In this document: piece by piece, positions 1 to 8,869 of the stretch | Layout: the number at the start of each line of letters is the position of its first letter | How positions within the stretch are numbered: the first letter of the stretch is position 1 | DNA from: Rostrohypoxylon terebratum | Taxonomy: Eukaryota > Ascomycota > Sordariomycetes > Xylariales > Hypoxylaceae | Direction of reading: 5' to 3' | DNA: 11,680 nucleotides | NCBI GenBank assembly: GCA_022497145.1 | Contig: MU386113.1 | Coordinates: forward strand, 1 to 11,680 | Made by a program: the position numbers and the translations under genes | Notes under the pieces: model-generated | What the model saw: only the letters and a program-made list of their open reading frames with translations | Told to the model about the DNA's origin: nothing | Databases searched by the model: none

Positions 1-481
1 CTACACATCCATTTCTCCGTAGTTTAACCATGATTGGTTGATGACATTCCTATTTGTGGGTTTTCTGATTTTAGATGTTTTGGGATTTGTAACACTGATA
101 TACTGGTTTTCTAGTGCCTTTTCTCTCTCGGATAATGGGTTATTCGGGTTCATTGTGCGTTTTCAAGACTTAAGACTGGTGTATAATAAGCTGTTGATTT
201 CGGGAGGTTCGTTGATAAAAATCTTGAAACGAACTTTGCGTTGAGCAGTTGACAATTGAGCGTGGGGTAATTAATGTACAAGATCCGGACGGGGGTTAAC
301 GTCACTAGAATTTGTCAGCATCATCAACTTTCCGTGGCAAATCAACAAACATCTCTGACATTGAGCTGTCATGTGTCAGCATTGTAATGATACTAGATAT
401 TCAAGTTCCTATAAATATTCTGAATAGTCCTTGAATAAGATGAGTGAATGAGCAATAACTCCAATATCAAAACCCAGTGAT
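1..481. other. Gene-free 3' flank of the PHAF1-like gene
   Basis: No credible gene lies here. The only open frame (about 41-244, plus) encodes a short hydrophobic peptide without recognisable features. The stretch must hold the 3' UTR and polyadenylation region of the minus-strand gene ending at 482, but I see no canonical AATAAA on the minus strand. CTGACA at 355-360 and TGTCAG at 374-379 form small inverted arms, with a further TGTCA between them, which could fold weakly in the 3' region. Confidence 0.6.
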
Positions 482-2144
482 TCAATAAACCGTAACCGCG
501 CTAACAAACCCATTCTTCAGAACTTCAAAAACCATCCCCGGGAATCCGTATAATGTAGTTGTCGAATCTTCGCTTCCGTCAAACTTCTTCGCAGCGACTC
601 CCCCGCTGCTATCCTCCCATCCTCCGAGGAATTCACAGCTGCTTCCAGGACTATCTCCCCACCCTCTATTCAACACCATTCCTCGTTGGCGCCTTTTGGC
701 ATCTTCTTCTGATGAGTACGTACTCTTCCACTCGTCTCTCAGTCGTTCTTCGATTTCGTCAAACGGAGTTTCAGAGTTGTAGATAGTTGGCGGATTATCA
801 GTTGCGAGATATTGAATCTCCCAGCGGCAACGCCGGTGCCGGTTGAATGGGTACGACCCCGGGACATTCGAGTGGAGAACCATTTTGGTGGCTACCAGTC
901 GATCCGCTGTACCGTTTTTGAAGGGATTCGCTCCGGGTACATCTTTCCCGTTGGGGGCCGCAATTTGAGATGGGGGCGTCCGGGAGGTTGGTTGAGGCGG
1001 CGAGACCAAAATGTCGAATCCTAGGTAGAAATAATTGTAAAAACATTCACCCGACACATTTCCGACAAATTCGTCTTCGATTGCCTCGTCTTCAGAGTCA
1101 TCAGATCCAGTATGCGCCGAAGACTGATCGGTATCGATTAAATCATCAGGGCGCCTATAATCACCCCCGTTGGATCTCGACCTACTGTGGCTTGCAGTGC
1201 GCGTCTTGTGGATATACATCCTTTGATCGTTCTTTCGATATATGGCATCGGGTGGGCCGAGCTCCGCCACCAGATCTTGGGGTGTTGTCTCTCCTAGATT
1301 GATCCATACCGACGAGTTGGTCCATTTCTTGAATAGTTGAAGCCTACCACCACCATGTATCTTGACCAGAGATATTTCATCTGGGACGACTTCCTTGCTC
1401 TTACTAAAAAGGAACGTCGACTTGACGCTTGGGAGAATCTCATCCCAGAGCGTTTCTCGAGCATGAGCCCAGGACTTCCCACTGAATATCGCAACGGAGC
1501 TGGCCGTTTGGCTAGCCGACGAGGATAGCAAGGACACCACATCTTTGTTCGGCGAGTAAGCCGATTTCGGCAAAGGAAAACTAAATGCTACGCCGGGATA
1601 TGATAAGATATACGTCCCCACTGCGTTGCTGTTCCCTGTTTCGGCTGGTGGTATATACTCTCCGGCATACGTTGGTCCAAACAGGCGGTGATAGATATTC
1701 TTAAATGCTGGACCCGTTGCAGCATCTCCACCTATCCTAGGAGACCCTAGCGTCCCTTGCGGGGGTTTGGCAACATCTTTTTCTTGGTAAGTGATACGGT
1801 TCTTGGTAAAATCGATGACCTCAATAAGGCGGAGTCGCTGCTCAGGGCCATCAAAACGTAATTGTATACCGTTGCCGGGAAGGGCTAGGACAACCGGTTC
1901 CATAACAGGTTGGGTTGCAGAGTAGGTGAGGTCTAGCTTGGGGAATCGTTGAGGTTCGGCTTTCAGACGTGTCAAGATATCGTGGAGGGAAGCACCGAGA
2001 ACTGGAGAAACGGTCATGTTGTTAGCAGGACAGTAGCAGTGGGAGCAACAGCTTTGTCAGAGAAGATGTCGTGTGAACACATCCATACTTACCAAGAAAG
2101 CCAAGGCCAACGCCAGGATGAAGAGCTGCTGTGAATAGAGACAT
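482..2144 (-). CDS. UPF0183 / PHAF1-family protein (two exons, 523 aa)
   Basis: This is the fungal member of the UPF0183 family, whose animal form PHAF1 (C16orf70) works with BCAS3/PHAF2 at the phagophore in selective autophagy. A membrane or autophagy role here is inferred from that homology. Coding exons on the minus strand are 2144-2093 and 2001-482. Exon 1 gives MSLFTAALHPGVGLGFL and splicing creates Val18, followed by LGASLHDIL. Family hallmarks are GIQLRFDGPEQRLRLIEVID (residues 62-81), GPTYAGEYIPP (126-136), LSYPGVAFSFP (150-160), a TTPQDLVAELGPP segment (256-268), FYNYFYLGFDIL (338-349) and the conserved end LYGFPGMVFEVLKNG...TVY. A Ser/Arg then Asp/Glu-rich disordered insert spans about 285-328. 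Residues 478-500 are also low complexity. The start at 2144 is the first in-frame ATG. The gene is divergent from the kinesin-5 gene. No truncation is visible. Confidence 0.9.
2002..2092 (-). other. Intron of the PHAF1-like gene (91 nt)
   Basis: Read on the minus strand, the donor is G|GTAAGT with GT at 2092-2091. The branch site is CTAAC at 2025-2021 and the acceptor is CTCCAG with AG at 2003-2002. It is a phase-1 intron: the single G of exon 1 joins TT of exon 2 to give Val18. Removing it restores the expected family N-terminus. Starting instead at the ATG at 2017 would lose that conserved N-terminus and replace it with MTVSP. Confidence 0.9.
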
Positions 2145-2229
2145 ATTGAAGCGAGTATTGCGATGCTGTTTTCGACAAAGATGCGTTTTGATAAAATCTG
2201 AGTTGCTTAACTCGCACGAGTCAAACAAG

Positions 2230-2253
2230 TCAACCAGCTCCGGTTGGATCCAT
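2230..2253 (-). other. Upstream ORF (7 codons) in the PHAF1-like leader
   Basis: On the minus strand, an ATG at 2253-2251 opens a frame MDPTGAG and closes with TGA at 2232-2230. It ends 85 nt before the main ATG. If transcription starts above 2253 it would be translated first and could lower expression of the main protein. The transcription start is unknown, so its presence in the mRNA is an inference. Confidence 0.35.
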
Positions 2254-2277
2254 GAAGAGCAAGATATAGTTGCCAAG

Positions 2278-2283
2278 ACGCGT
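2278..2283. promoter_or_regulatory. MCB-like ACGCGT box beside a PacC-like GCCAAG
   Basis: ACGCGT is the MluI cell-cycle box bound by MBF-type (Swi6/Mbp1) factors at G1/S genes. Here it directly follows GCCAAG (2272-2277), which matches the PacC pH-response core GCCARG. It lies about 135 bp above the PHAF1-like start and about 885 bp from the kinesin start, so which gene it would serve is unclear. A 6-bp match can arise by chance. Confidence 0.3.
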
Positions 2284-2471
2284 GAACATACAGTCAGAAC
2301 GGAATAGACAGCAAGCGCAGGTGATGTAATCAGGTAAGTTTGGTTTATGTCAAGCCGTGAAAGTCATCAAGCCACTTAGTCTAGACCGATACGCCGAAAG
2401 CGCAAAGGGAGAAAGGCTGGAAGGACTGGGGACTGTCAGATGCGCGGAGCTGGGACGTCATTTGATTCATT

Positions 2472-2486
2472 AGATAAGCAGATAAG
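2472..2486. promoter_or_regulatory. Tandem AGATAAG GATA-factor sites
   Basis: Two perfect AGATAAG motifs (2472-2478 and 2480-2486) sit head to tail with one base between them. They match the HGATAR site of fungal GATA zinc-finger regulators (AreA/NIT2, SreA, white-collar type). Two further GATAAG cores lie in the inverted repeat at 2695-2722. Paired sites within about 30 bp are the classic functional arrangement for AreA-type factors. Binding is inferred. Confidence 0.45.
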
Positions 2487-2666
2487 ACAAGTATGTGGGG
2501 TCTTCCGGCACATTGCACATGCATGCTGGCACAGCTCTAGCCATTAGGACAAGTTTAGGTACAGCCTAGGTACTACCTACGTAGTAGGCTAGTACGAATT
2601 CCACGGTAGGGGTACTTCAATACATCATGGAGCGCGCTTACCCAATTCGGCACAGAACCTTTGTAC

Positions 2667-2683
2667 CCTGCCGATTTGGCAGG
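2667..2683. repeat. Inverted repeat CCTGCC-N5-GGCAGG
   Basis: Perfect 6-bp arms at 2667-2672 and 2678-2683 flank the 5-base spacer GATTT. It could be an operator for a dimeric regulator or a small hairpin. It sits 11 bp before a second, longer inverted repeat. Confidence 0.5.
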
Positions 2684-2694
2684 AACGTTGAAGC

Positions 2695-2722
2695 CGATAA
2701 GCCATTTGTCTAAGGCTTATCG
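2695..2722. repeat. Inverted repeat CGATAAGCC-N10-GGCTTATCG
   Basis: Perfect 9-bp arms at 2695-2703 and 2714-2722 flank a 10-base spacer. Each arm carries a GATAAG core, so the element presents two oppositely facing GATA cores (with C rather than A/T before GATA). It lies 446 bp above the kinesin start and 550 bp above the PHAF1-like start. Confidence 0.55.
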
Positions 2723-3114
2723 AAGCTAAACAGGTTCCAAGGTTGTCACGGCAACAAATGTACCTTCTGTTGATTATTTTGTGGGCACACTACCAAATTC
2801 CCCAAATTCCCAGCAGGGGAATCACAAGAGCGGTAAAGTTACAACTTCTTGTCGCGTCTCCGTGCTTGTTCATCGTAAATCTTATCAACTTCCATCCCCG
2901 TCCCGATCTTTACATCATCCCGCAATTCCATCTGTCCATCTCCACAAACTTCTTGCATCAACGCGATACTCCATATCTTGAGGTTTCTTGCGAATTAGTA
3001 ATTAATTCAACGTCCTCTTGAGTCACAATCTTGTTTTTCATCTTTCGTCTTGCATTCGTTTGTCTCTATCCTCTATCTCACCTTGGCCATTGAAAACAAT
3101 CGGATACCCATCAT

Positions 3115-3126
3115 ATGCTAGCTTGA
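3115..3126 (+). other. Minimal upstream ORF (Met-Leu-Ala) in the kinesin leader
   Basis: ATG CTA GCT TGA lies 42 nt before the kinesin start codon. No other ATG occurs between it and the main ATG at 3169. If included in the mRNA, ribosomes would meet this three-codon frame first and have to reinitiate or leak past it. The transcript start is not known. Confidence 0.35.
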
Positions 3127-3168
3127 ATAGTAGCTTACAGTATCCCTCCCAGTCGAATTACTGTCGCC

Positions 3169-6100
3169 ATGCAGGGCCGCTCTCACAAGAGCGAAAGGCC
3201 CTCCACGGCTGCCAGTGCGCGCTCAGCTGCTGCTGGCCGCACTGGTATCCGACCACCCTCAAACAGACCATCATCTCTCCGACATCCTCAAAATCACCAG
3301 GCCACCATTGCCTCGCGAATTGCCAGAAATGCGGCACCTTCTCCAACCGAGTCATTGTCGTCTATTGCTACGACTGGAACCAAGCGCAAAGAGCGCGACT
3401 TTGAAGTGGATACCACTGTAGAGACTAATATTGATGTTGTTGTCCGATGCCGCGGCCGCAACGAACGAGAAGTGAGCGAGAACAGTGCTGTAGTTGTTGC
3501 CACCGAAGGCGTCAAAGGAAAATTAGTTGAGCTATCTATGGGTCCTACTGCCCTTAGCAACAAGACCTACAACTTTGACCGTGTCTTTTCTCAAGCCGCT
3601 GATCAGAGCATGATTTACGACGATGTCGTGAAACCCATTCTAGAAGAGGTATGTCAAACAATTTGGTATCACGTCGAACAAATCACTGACTACGTGTTAG
3701 ATGCTTGGGGGATACAACTGTACGATATTCGCCTATGGTCAAACTGGGACTGGCAAAACATACACCATGTCAGGAAACATGACAGAAACCTTGGGTATTC
3801 TGTCTGACGATGCCGGAATCATCCCTCGTGTCCTTCACTCTCTCTTCCACAAACTAGATGCGGAAGACACCGATAGCTTCGTCAAGTGCTCTTTCATCGA
3901 GTTATACAACGAAGAACTACGAGACCTAATCTCCACTGACGACAGTGCCAAGTTGAAGATTTTCGACGACAACTCACGTAAGGGTCACGCAACGACCGTC
4001 GTCCAAGGAATGCAGGAATCTCACATTAAGAATGCATCAGAGGGCATCAAGCTCCTGCAGGATGGCAGTCTGAAGCGACAGGTAGCCGCCACCAAATGTA
4101 ATGACCTGAGTAGTAGAAGTCACACTGTGTTTACCATCACGGCTTGTGTCAAACAGACCGGAGAAGACGGCGAGGAGTATGTGAGTGCAGGCAAGCTGAA
4201 CCTGGTGGATCTTGCTGGAAGCGAAAACATTCAACGTTCTGGGGCCGAGAACAAGAGAGCTGCCGAGGCTGGATTAATCAACAAGAGCTTGCTTACTCTA
4301 GGCCGAGTCATCAACGCGCTAGTTGACCGAAGCTCACACATCCCCTATCGAGAGTCTAAGTTAACTCGATTACTACAAGACTCCCTCGGTGGTCGCACTA
4401 AGACCTGTATCATTGCCACTATCTCGCCGGCCAAGAGTAATCTTGAAGAGACTATCTCGACGCTCGACTATGCCTTCAGGGCGAAGAACATTCGTAACAA
4501 GCCTCAAGTTAATCAGCGAATCAACAAGGAGACCCTACTAAGAGAGCTGACGCACGAGATCGAACGACTTAGGAGCGAGTTGATCGTGACACGTCAACGA
4601 AACGGCGTCTATCTAACAAACGAGAGCTACGAGGAAATGACTGCTCAGAGCGAATCCCGTAGGATTCAGAACGAGGAACAAGCGGCCAAGATAGAGACCC
4701 TCGAGTCCAATCTACGAAACAAGGGGCAAGAACTCCTTTCCGTGACCTCGAACTTCATGGGCTTAAAGAAGGAGCATGATGCTATGAAGATTAAACTCGA
4801 CGAGACGAAAGACGTTCTCGATCAAACGGAGCTTGTGCTCCAAGCGACCCGCAAGAGCCTTGCCGAAGAGACTCACCTTCGTAAGGCGCACCAGCACACG
4901 GAAGAGCAGATGCATCTAGTCGGAGGAGAACTCATTAGTACTATCAACAAAACGGTCAAGGATGTTGGAGGTCTCCATGCCAAAAACAAGAGAAAGTCGG
5001 ATCTTCAGTCTTTGAATCGTACAACCTGGAGGTCCGCCCAAAATCAAGTATCGGACGTCACTATGCTCGTAGAGAGCCGTATGGAGGCATTCCGTAGTGA
5101 GCAACAGCAACAAATGTCAAGCATCTCGGACAGAATGCATTCTTTTGTACAGGGAGAGCTCGAAAAGCTGACATCTACCCAATCATTCCTCGACGAGAAC
5201 CTCGAGCTTTTTGCAAAATCTAAGAGAGAATTGATGGAACAACAAAATAAATCAAAGGATGAGATGGACGACGTGCTGGAGGAAATAAAAGAAGTCCGAG
5301 ACCATATCAAAGAAAGGGTGGGCGAGAGTCTTGAAGCTATTGCCACTGCTGCGGAGAGAATAGCAGAGGATGTTCTCAGCGAGCTGGGCGTGTTCCACAA
5401 CCAGCTACACCACTCCTATTCTTCTCTAAGCAAGGATTTCAAGTCAATCTTTGAGGAATTATTAAAGCACATCACTTCCCAGAAGAAGGAATCCGACGCA
5501 CTCAGAGAACAACTCCAGCGTGCAGGCGAGACTGCTGTCCTCTCAAACAGCTCAATTTCCGCGCAATTGCAAGAAGTTGTCAACGAAGAACGACGACAAG
5601 CGGCCGAAGAACGACAGAAGCTCTTGGCGCAAATAACCAGTTTGATCAACACGCAGGCTCTCGCCCAAGAGTCCCGCTTAGCCAGCAAGGCAGGTTCCAT
5701 TCAGCAGAGTGTACAAGAAAATAGCGACGCATTAAAAGGTAGCATAACCCAATACTCCGACGGAATGGATAACTGGAACAAGAAGGAATCTCAACTTCTT
5801 GAGGAGGTTGCTAGTTCAAAAGACATCTTGAAGGCGAAATTGAAGGACGATTGGACCGTAAGATATATCGCCCGGACCTTCTTTGCGTTAGTACTAACCG
5901 AGTGACAGGCCGCGAACAAGCATAGCACTTCGATCCAGGATACCACAAAATCCGTACATGCTGAAACCGTGCGAGTTGTCGATGAACAAATGAAGGACCT
6001 TGATGAGCAGATGATATCCTTAGACGACTTCGTCGCACGTGCTCGCTCGCAAAACGCTATTCATCATACCAGTCATTCTGGTTCAGTGACACGTTTGTCC

Positions 6101-6853
6101 AAGACAGTCGAGGGCTCATATGCCAAGATTGGGGATCATTTCAAGAATACATGCTCAAGGGTCGAAACCCTTGGTTCAGAGATGGACGCCGATATTACAG
6201 GTGCCGAGGGTGCTTTAGAGACTCTCCCAGAAACTACTTGCCAGCCTCTATCTACACTCAGAGACGACATCAACGAAACTACCTTGCAAGAGTATCAACC
6301 AACTGGAGACACGCCAAAAAAGAAGGCATATGAGTATCCAACGGAACTCCCGCAGACGGAACCGCATGAGGATCTGATCAGAAAACTGAATGGCGAGGTA
6401 GTTCCCAGCAAGGCTAAGGTTTTTTCTGACGCAGACTCATCTTTGTCAGAGAATAGGTCACCGTCGAGACGATTCACGTCAGATCACGCCCTGCCGGTCC
6501 CCAATCGCGACCAAGCCCCTCTCTCGATGAGCTTGCGCGAGGTTCACCCCAACCTCAACGCGACGGCTTCGCTGACCTTCGACCCCCGTGCTAATGCAAC
6601 AATCCATGAATTCGGTGCCAGCATCGGACCAGGACCGATGGACTCGGCTACAGCTACGTCAACGGACGGGGACTCAACGATGCCTATTTTCAAGAGAAGT
6701 AGGACGACACGATCATCTAAAGTCAGTCGAAGAACTGTGGCCGGTGAGGGCCGGGAGAACATGCCACCTCCCCTGTCGACGGTAATACCTGGAGGTGGTA
6801 GGGAAGTCTTCTCACAGAGCATCGCCAGAAGAAAGAGCCCCCGACTAAACTAA
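3169..6853 (+). CDS. bimC: Kinesin-5 (BimC/Cut7/Eg5 class) mitotic motor, three exons, 1193 aa
   Basis: This plus-end-directed bipolar motor cross-links and slides antiparallel spindle microtubules to separate the poles. Exons are 3169-3648, 3701-5857 and 5909-6853, both joins in phase 0. A Ser/Arg/Pro-rich N-tail (1-85) leads into the motor, which begins at NIDVVVRCRGRNERE. The motor carries the P-loop GQTGTGKT (173-180), switch I NDLSSRSH (294-301), switch II DLAGSE (330-335), LNKS-like INKSLLTLGRVINAL (353-367), and the neck around AKNIRNKPQVNQRI (421-434). A long coiled-coil stalk follows to about residue 900. The tail has a BimC box, PTGDTPKKKAYEYP, with Thr1014-Pro-Lys-Lys as the CDK site that directs spindle loading in this family. 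The C-terminus is basic (KRSRTTRSSKVSRR, then RRKSPRLN). Length is close to that of other fungal BimC proteins (about 1,180 aa). All catalytic motifs are intact. Confidence 0.97.
3649..3700 (+). other. Kinesin-5 intron 1 (52 nt)
   Basis: Donor GTATGT at 3649, branch CTGAC at 3686-3690, acceptor TTAG ending 3700. The phase-0 join gives ILEE|MLGGYNCTIFAYG, the expected kinesin sequence just before the P-loop. Retention would shift frame and stop the protein at 212 residues, before the nucleotide-binding loop is translated correctly. Confidence 0.95.
5858..5908 (+). other. Kinesin-5 intron 2 (51 nt)
   Basis: Donor GTAAGA at 5858, branch TACTAAC at 5892-5898, acceptor ACAG ending 5908. The join gives KDDWT|AANKHSTSIQ in phase 0, which keeps the stalk-tail sequence in frame. 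Its length is a multiple of three. Retention would add 15 residues and then stop at TGA 5903-5905, giving an 894-aa motor without BimC box or tail. Confidence 0.93.
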
Positions 6854-7380
6854 TATGGGGTTATATCAGTGCTACAAGATGAGCCTTTCGAGGGGCAGGT
6901 TTGCGAATGGGTCTTGTTGTAATATTTCGCAGGCGATGGGCATTTGCATGGTCGGAGTTGTCTGAGTTGTCTGGAGTCGGTTACTGGGAATTGGTGTCTG
7001 GGTTCAGTTCTTGTCGAATAAGGCGCGCGGCAATTAGACCTACAGCTTGACCTGTTCTACTTAGAGCACATCGTCTTGTCTTAGGCTGTCACCGTAGCCT
7101 GTATGCTAGATACCCATACTGTTTAGTACCATGGATTTTGCTTCTTGCAAAGATAATTTTTTACATCCTCATTCATTCCTAGGGTTTCGTTTGATTCTCG
7201 TGTTTGCTTCAGGGGCTTTACACCTCAGAACTTGCACGCCTCTGATGTTCGCCTCTTCCCCAAGTATTACAATTGTTAACCCTACCAGTTCTTCCCTCTT
7301 GTTGCCTCCTTCTTTCCTCCTGAATACCAGGTTGGGTCGCGCTTGCCCCAAAATACAGTACACCAGCACACTAGTTAGTT
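6854..7380. other. Kinesin-5 3' flank, no gene
   Basis: This stretch holds the kinesin 3' UTR and downstream DNA. The only open frame (7131-7382) has unremarkable composition, no recognised domain and no splice or context support. I see no strong polyadenylation hexamer. Confidence 0.6.
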
Positions 7381-8010
7381 GATAGGTATGTAGGTATCAT
7401 TCATTTGAAGAAGCTGCGAACTGAGAACGCACTAGGTACTCAGATACTACTTGCCCAGCAAGTACATACTACCTAGTAGCTAGTAGGTAGACGTGGCATC
7501 TGAGTTAAAGCCAGTATCATAATTCATAGTTAGTAGTTCATGCATAGTTCCTACCCCGGGTAGCCAGACTAGTAGCTATGTGCACCACACGCACTTAGTA
7601 TGTACCTTCTCTCCAAGTTTAAGGTTCTTTCGTCCCATACTTAGACCGTTAGTCATATATTTAATTTTTTCGCTGTGTATGTTTGGGTCCGTGTCACAAC
7701 ATGACCTGGAACAAAAAGTTGATGGCAACTTGGAACGTTTACGTTTTCAAGCTTGATTGTTTGCCGTTCATCCTTCCGCCTTTGCGCTAGATTTCCTTAC
7801 CACTCCTTTGAACATCTCACTTGGCCCTTGTGTAAGATGCTGTTAGTATCTTCATCTCATAGTTCCAAGAATACCTAGAATTATTTGGATCACGACACAT
7901 ACTAGCCACGGTGAGACCTGTCTTTCATTGCGTAAACTCTTATTCATACCCGATACCTAGACTCCGGGGCTATTTGCACTTATACCTATATCCGATGCTG
8001 ATAAGGCAAA

Positions 8011-8031
8011 TACCTAGTACCTAGTACCTAG
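8011..8031. repeat. Three tandem TACCTAG heptamers
   Basis: Three exact head-to-tail copies of the 7-bp unit TACCTAG occur at 8011-8017, 8018-8024 and 8025-8031. The next bases (ATACTCA) no longer match. This is the longest tandem run of the word family in the window. A TGATAAG GATA-type motif lies just before it (7999-8005), and together they sit about 1.25 kb above the F-box-like start. Confidence 0.7.
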
Positions 8032-8225
8032 ATACTCAAGGTAATCTTGTTGTGTCGCCCCCTAGGCGTACTTTATTAGCAGTTCCAAATTGTCCAACAT
8101 CACCCAAGTCCAAGCCCTACGGGAGCAGAACGCCACCAAGTGTCCAGCTATACAGCTATGTATACAAATATTTAATTATGTCGCTTGGTAACTATACATG
8201 TGACACGCGTATAGTCGTGCGGTAA

Positions 8226-8242
8226 TACCTACCAAGTAGGTA
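8226..8242. repeat. Palindrome TACCTAC-CAA-GTAGGTA
   Basis: Perfect 7-bp inverted arms (8226-8232 and 8236-8242) flank a 3-base centre. The word is the same as in the rest of the cluster. An ACGCGT box lies 16 bp before it (8205-8210). Confidence 0.65.
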
Positions 8243-8869
8243 GTAGCATAACTACGTTGACGTCGATCGCCTGCTCCTTTTTCTCAGGATCACCCTTGTT
8301 TTAGTGGAAAATAAACTTTCATGTACATAGAAGTATTGTACGCAAGTATCCGGTCCCAGTCTCTCTTTTGTTCTCCCTTTTGCATGGATATCACCAACAT
8401 TCTCGTCGCCACCCTCACACTAAATCCCATATTCATCTTTCTCGATACAACTCTCATTACCTTTGCAGTCGACCATTATTTTCCCTTCCTTCCCCATCTT
8501 CTCATTTTGTAATTTGGTTTCCGTTCAGTGTACAATTACGATTCGTATAATTCGTTGACCTTGCTTACACTTCCCACCGCTTCTGGCCAACATCTTCCAA
8601 TACCATTCATATCAACCGCTCTTGTTTTGTCTTCTTCCTCTCTAACTATTCTCACCCACTCTCTTCCATATAGTCAAAAAAGGCGAGAAAAGGTCAGTGC
8701 AAATTCTGCCCCTCCTACCATTCCTATCATCCTTTAGTTACACTAATCTGCCCAGCACTCATTTTACGCCTACATATACACATCATCCATTCTTCTTTCT
8801 TTATCTCCCATGTGTTTTTCATCCTAGAAACTCCTTGATCCCCATACATCGACCTAGGAATTCATACGG

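Larger units (their letters stand above)
2145..3168. promoter_or_regulatory. Divergent promoter between PHAF1-like and kinesin-5 genes
   Basis: These 1,024 bp separate two head-to-head start codons, so they must contain both promoters and both leaders. The kinesin side (about 2840-3168) is pyrimidine rich on the coding strand, as is usual for fungal leaders. Visible elements are an ACGCGT box (2278-2283), an ACGTCA cAMP-response half site (2455-2460), two AGATAAG motifs (2472-2486), CCAAT (2642-2646), two inverted repeats (2667-2683 and 2695-2722), and TACCTA-type palindromic DNA (2556-2594). No clear TATA box decides a start site. Individual sites are sequence matches only. Confidence 0.75.
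7383..8242. repeat. Cluster of TACCTA/TAGGTA tandem and palindromic motifs
   Basis: The non-coding DNA is studded with one short word family in both orientations. Examples are a tandem pair TAGGTATG/TAGGTATC (7383-7398), a 22-bp near-perfect palindrome (7469-7490; 10 of 11 base pairs match), CTACCC-C-GGGTAG (7551-7563), single ACCTAG words near 7873 and 7951, three tandem TACCTAG units (8011-8031), and TACCTAC-CAA-GTAGGTA (8226-8242). A related block occurs at 2556-2594 in the divergent promoter. There is no coding potential and no terminal repeat or target duplication that would make it a transposon. The function is unknown; such words are, to my knowledge, common in Pezizomycotina intergenic DNA. 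Confidence 0.6.

Noticed and set aside
41..244. Short plus-strand frame with a hydrophobic N-terminus, possible small membrane protein
   Set aside because: It has no recognisable motif, no leader or splice context, and irregular composition. A short frame of this size is expected by chance in AT-rich fungal DNA.
559..1528. Several plus- and minus-strand frames overlapping the PHAF1-like gene
   Set aside because: They are other-frame readings of a well-supported conserved gene and resemble no family.
2743..3404. Plus-strand frames in the kinesin leader and first exon
   Set aside because: They have no domain, overlap the real kinesin frame out of phase, and reflect the pyrimidine-rich leader.
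5044..5700. Antisense Ser/Cys-rich frames opposite the kinesin stalk
   Set aside because: They mirror the Glu/Lys/Gln codons of a coiled coil read backwards, which commonly leaves open antisense frames.
7131..7382. 83-codon plus-strand frame downstream of kinesin-5
   Set aside because: It shows no homology that I recognise, no splice sites and low-complexity Ser/Leu/Pro content. It is most likely chance.
7383..8242. Reading the palindrome cluster as a MITE or a CRISPR array
   Set aside because: There is no pair of terminal inverted repeats with target duplication, and the units are irregularly spaced without unique spacers of constant length.
8321..8737. Overlapping short frames in the F-box-like gene's upstream region
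   Set aside because: Their Phe/Leu/Ser/Pro content follows directly from the C+T-rich strand, so coding status is unsupported.
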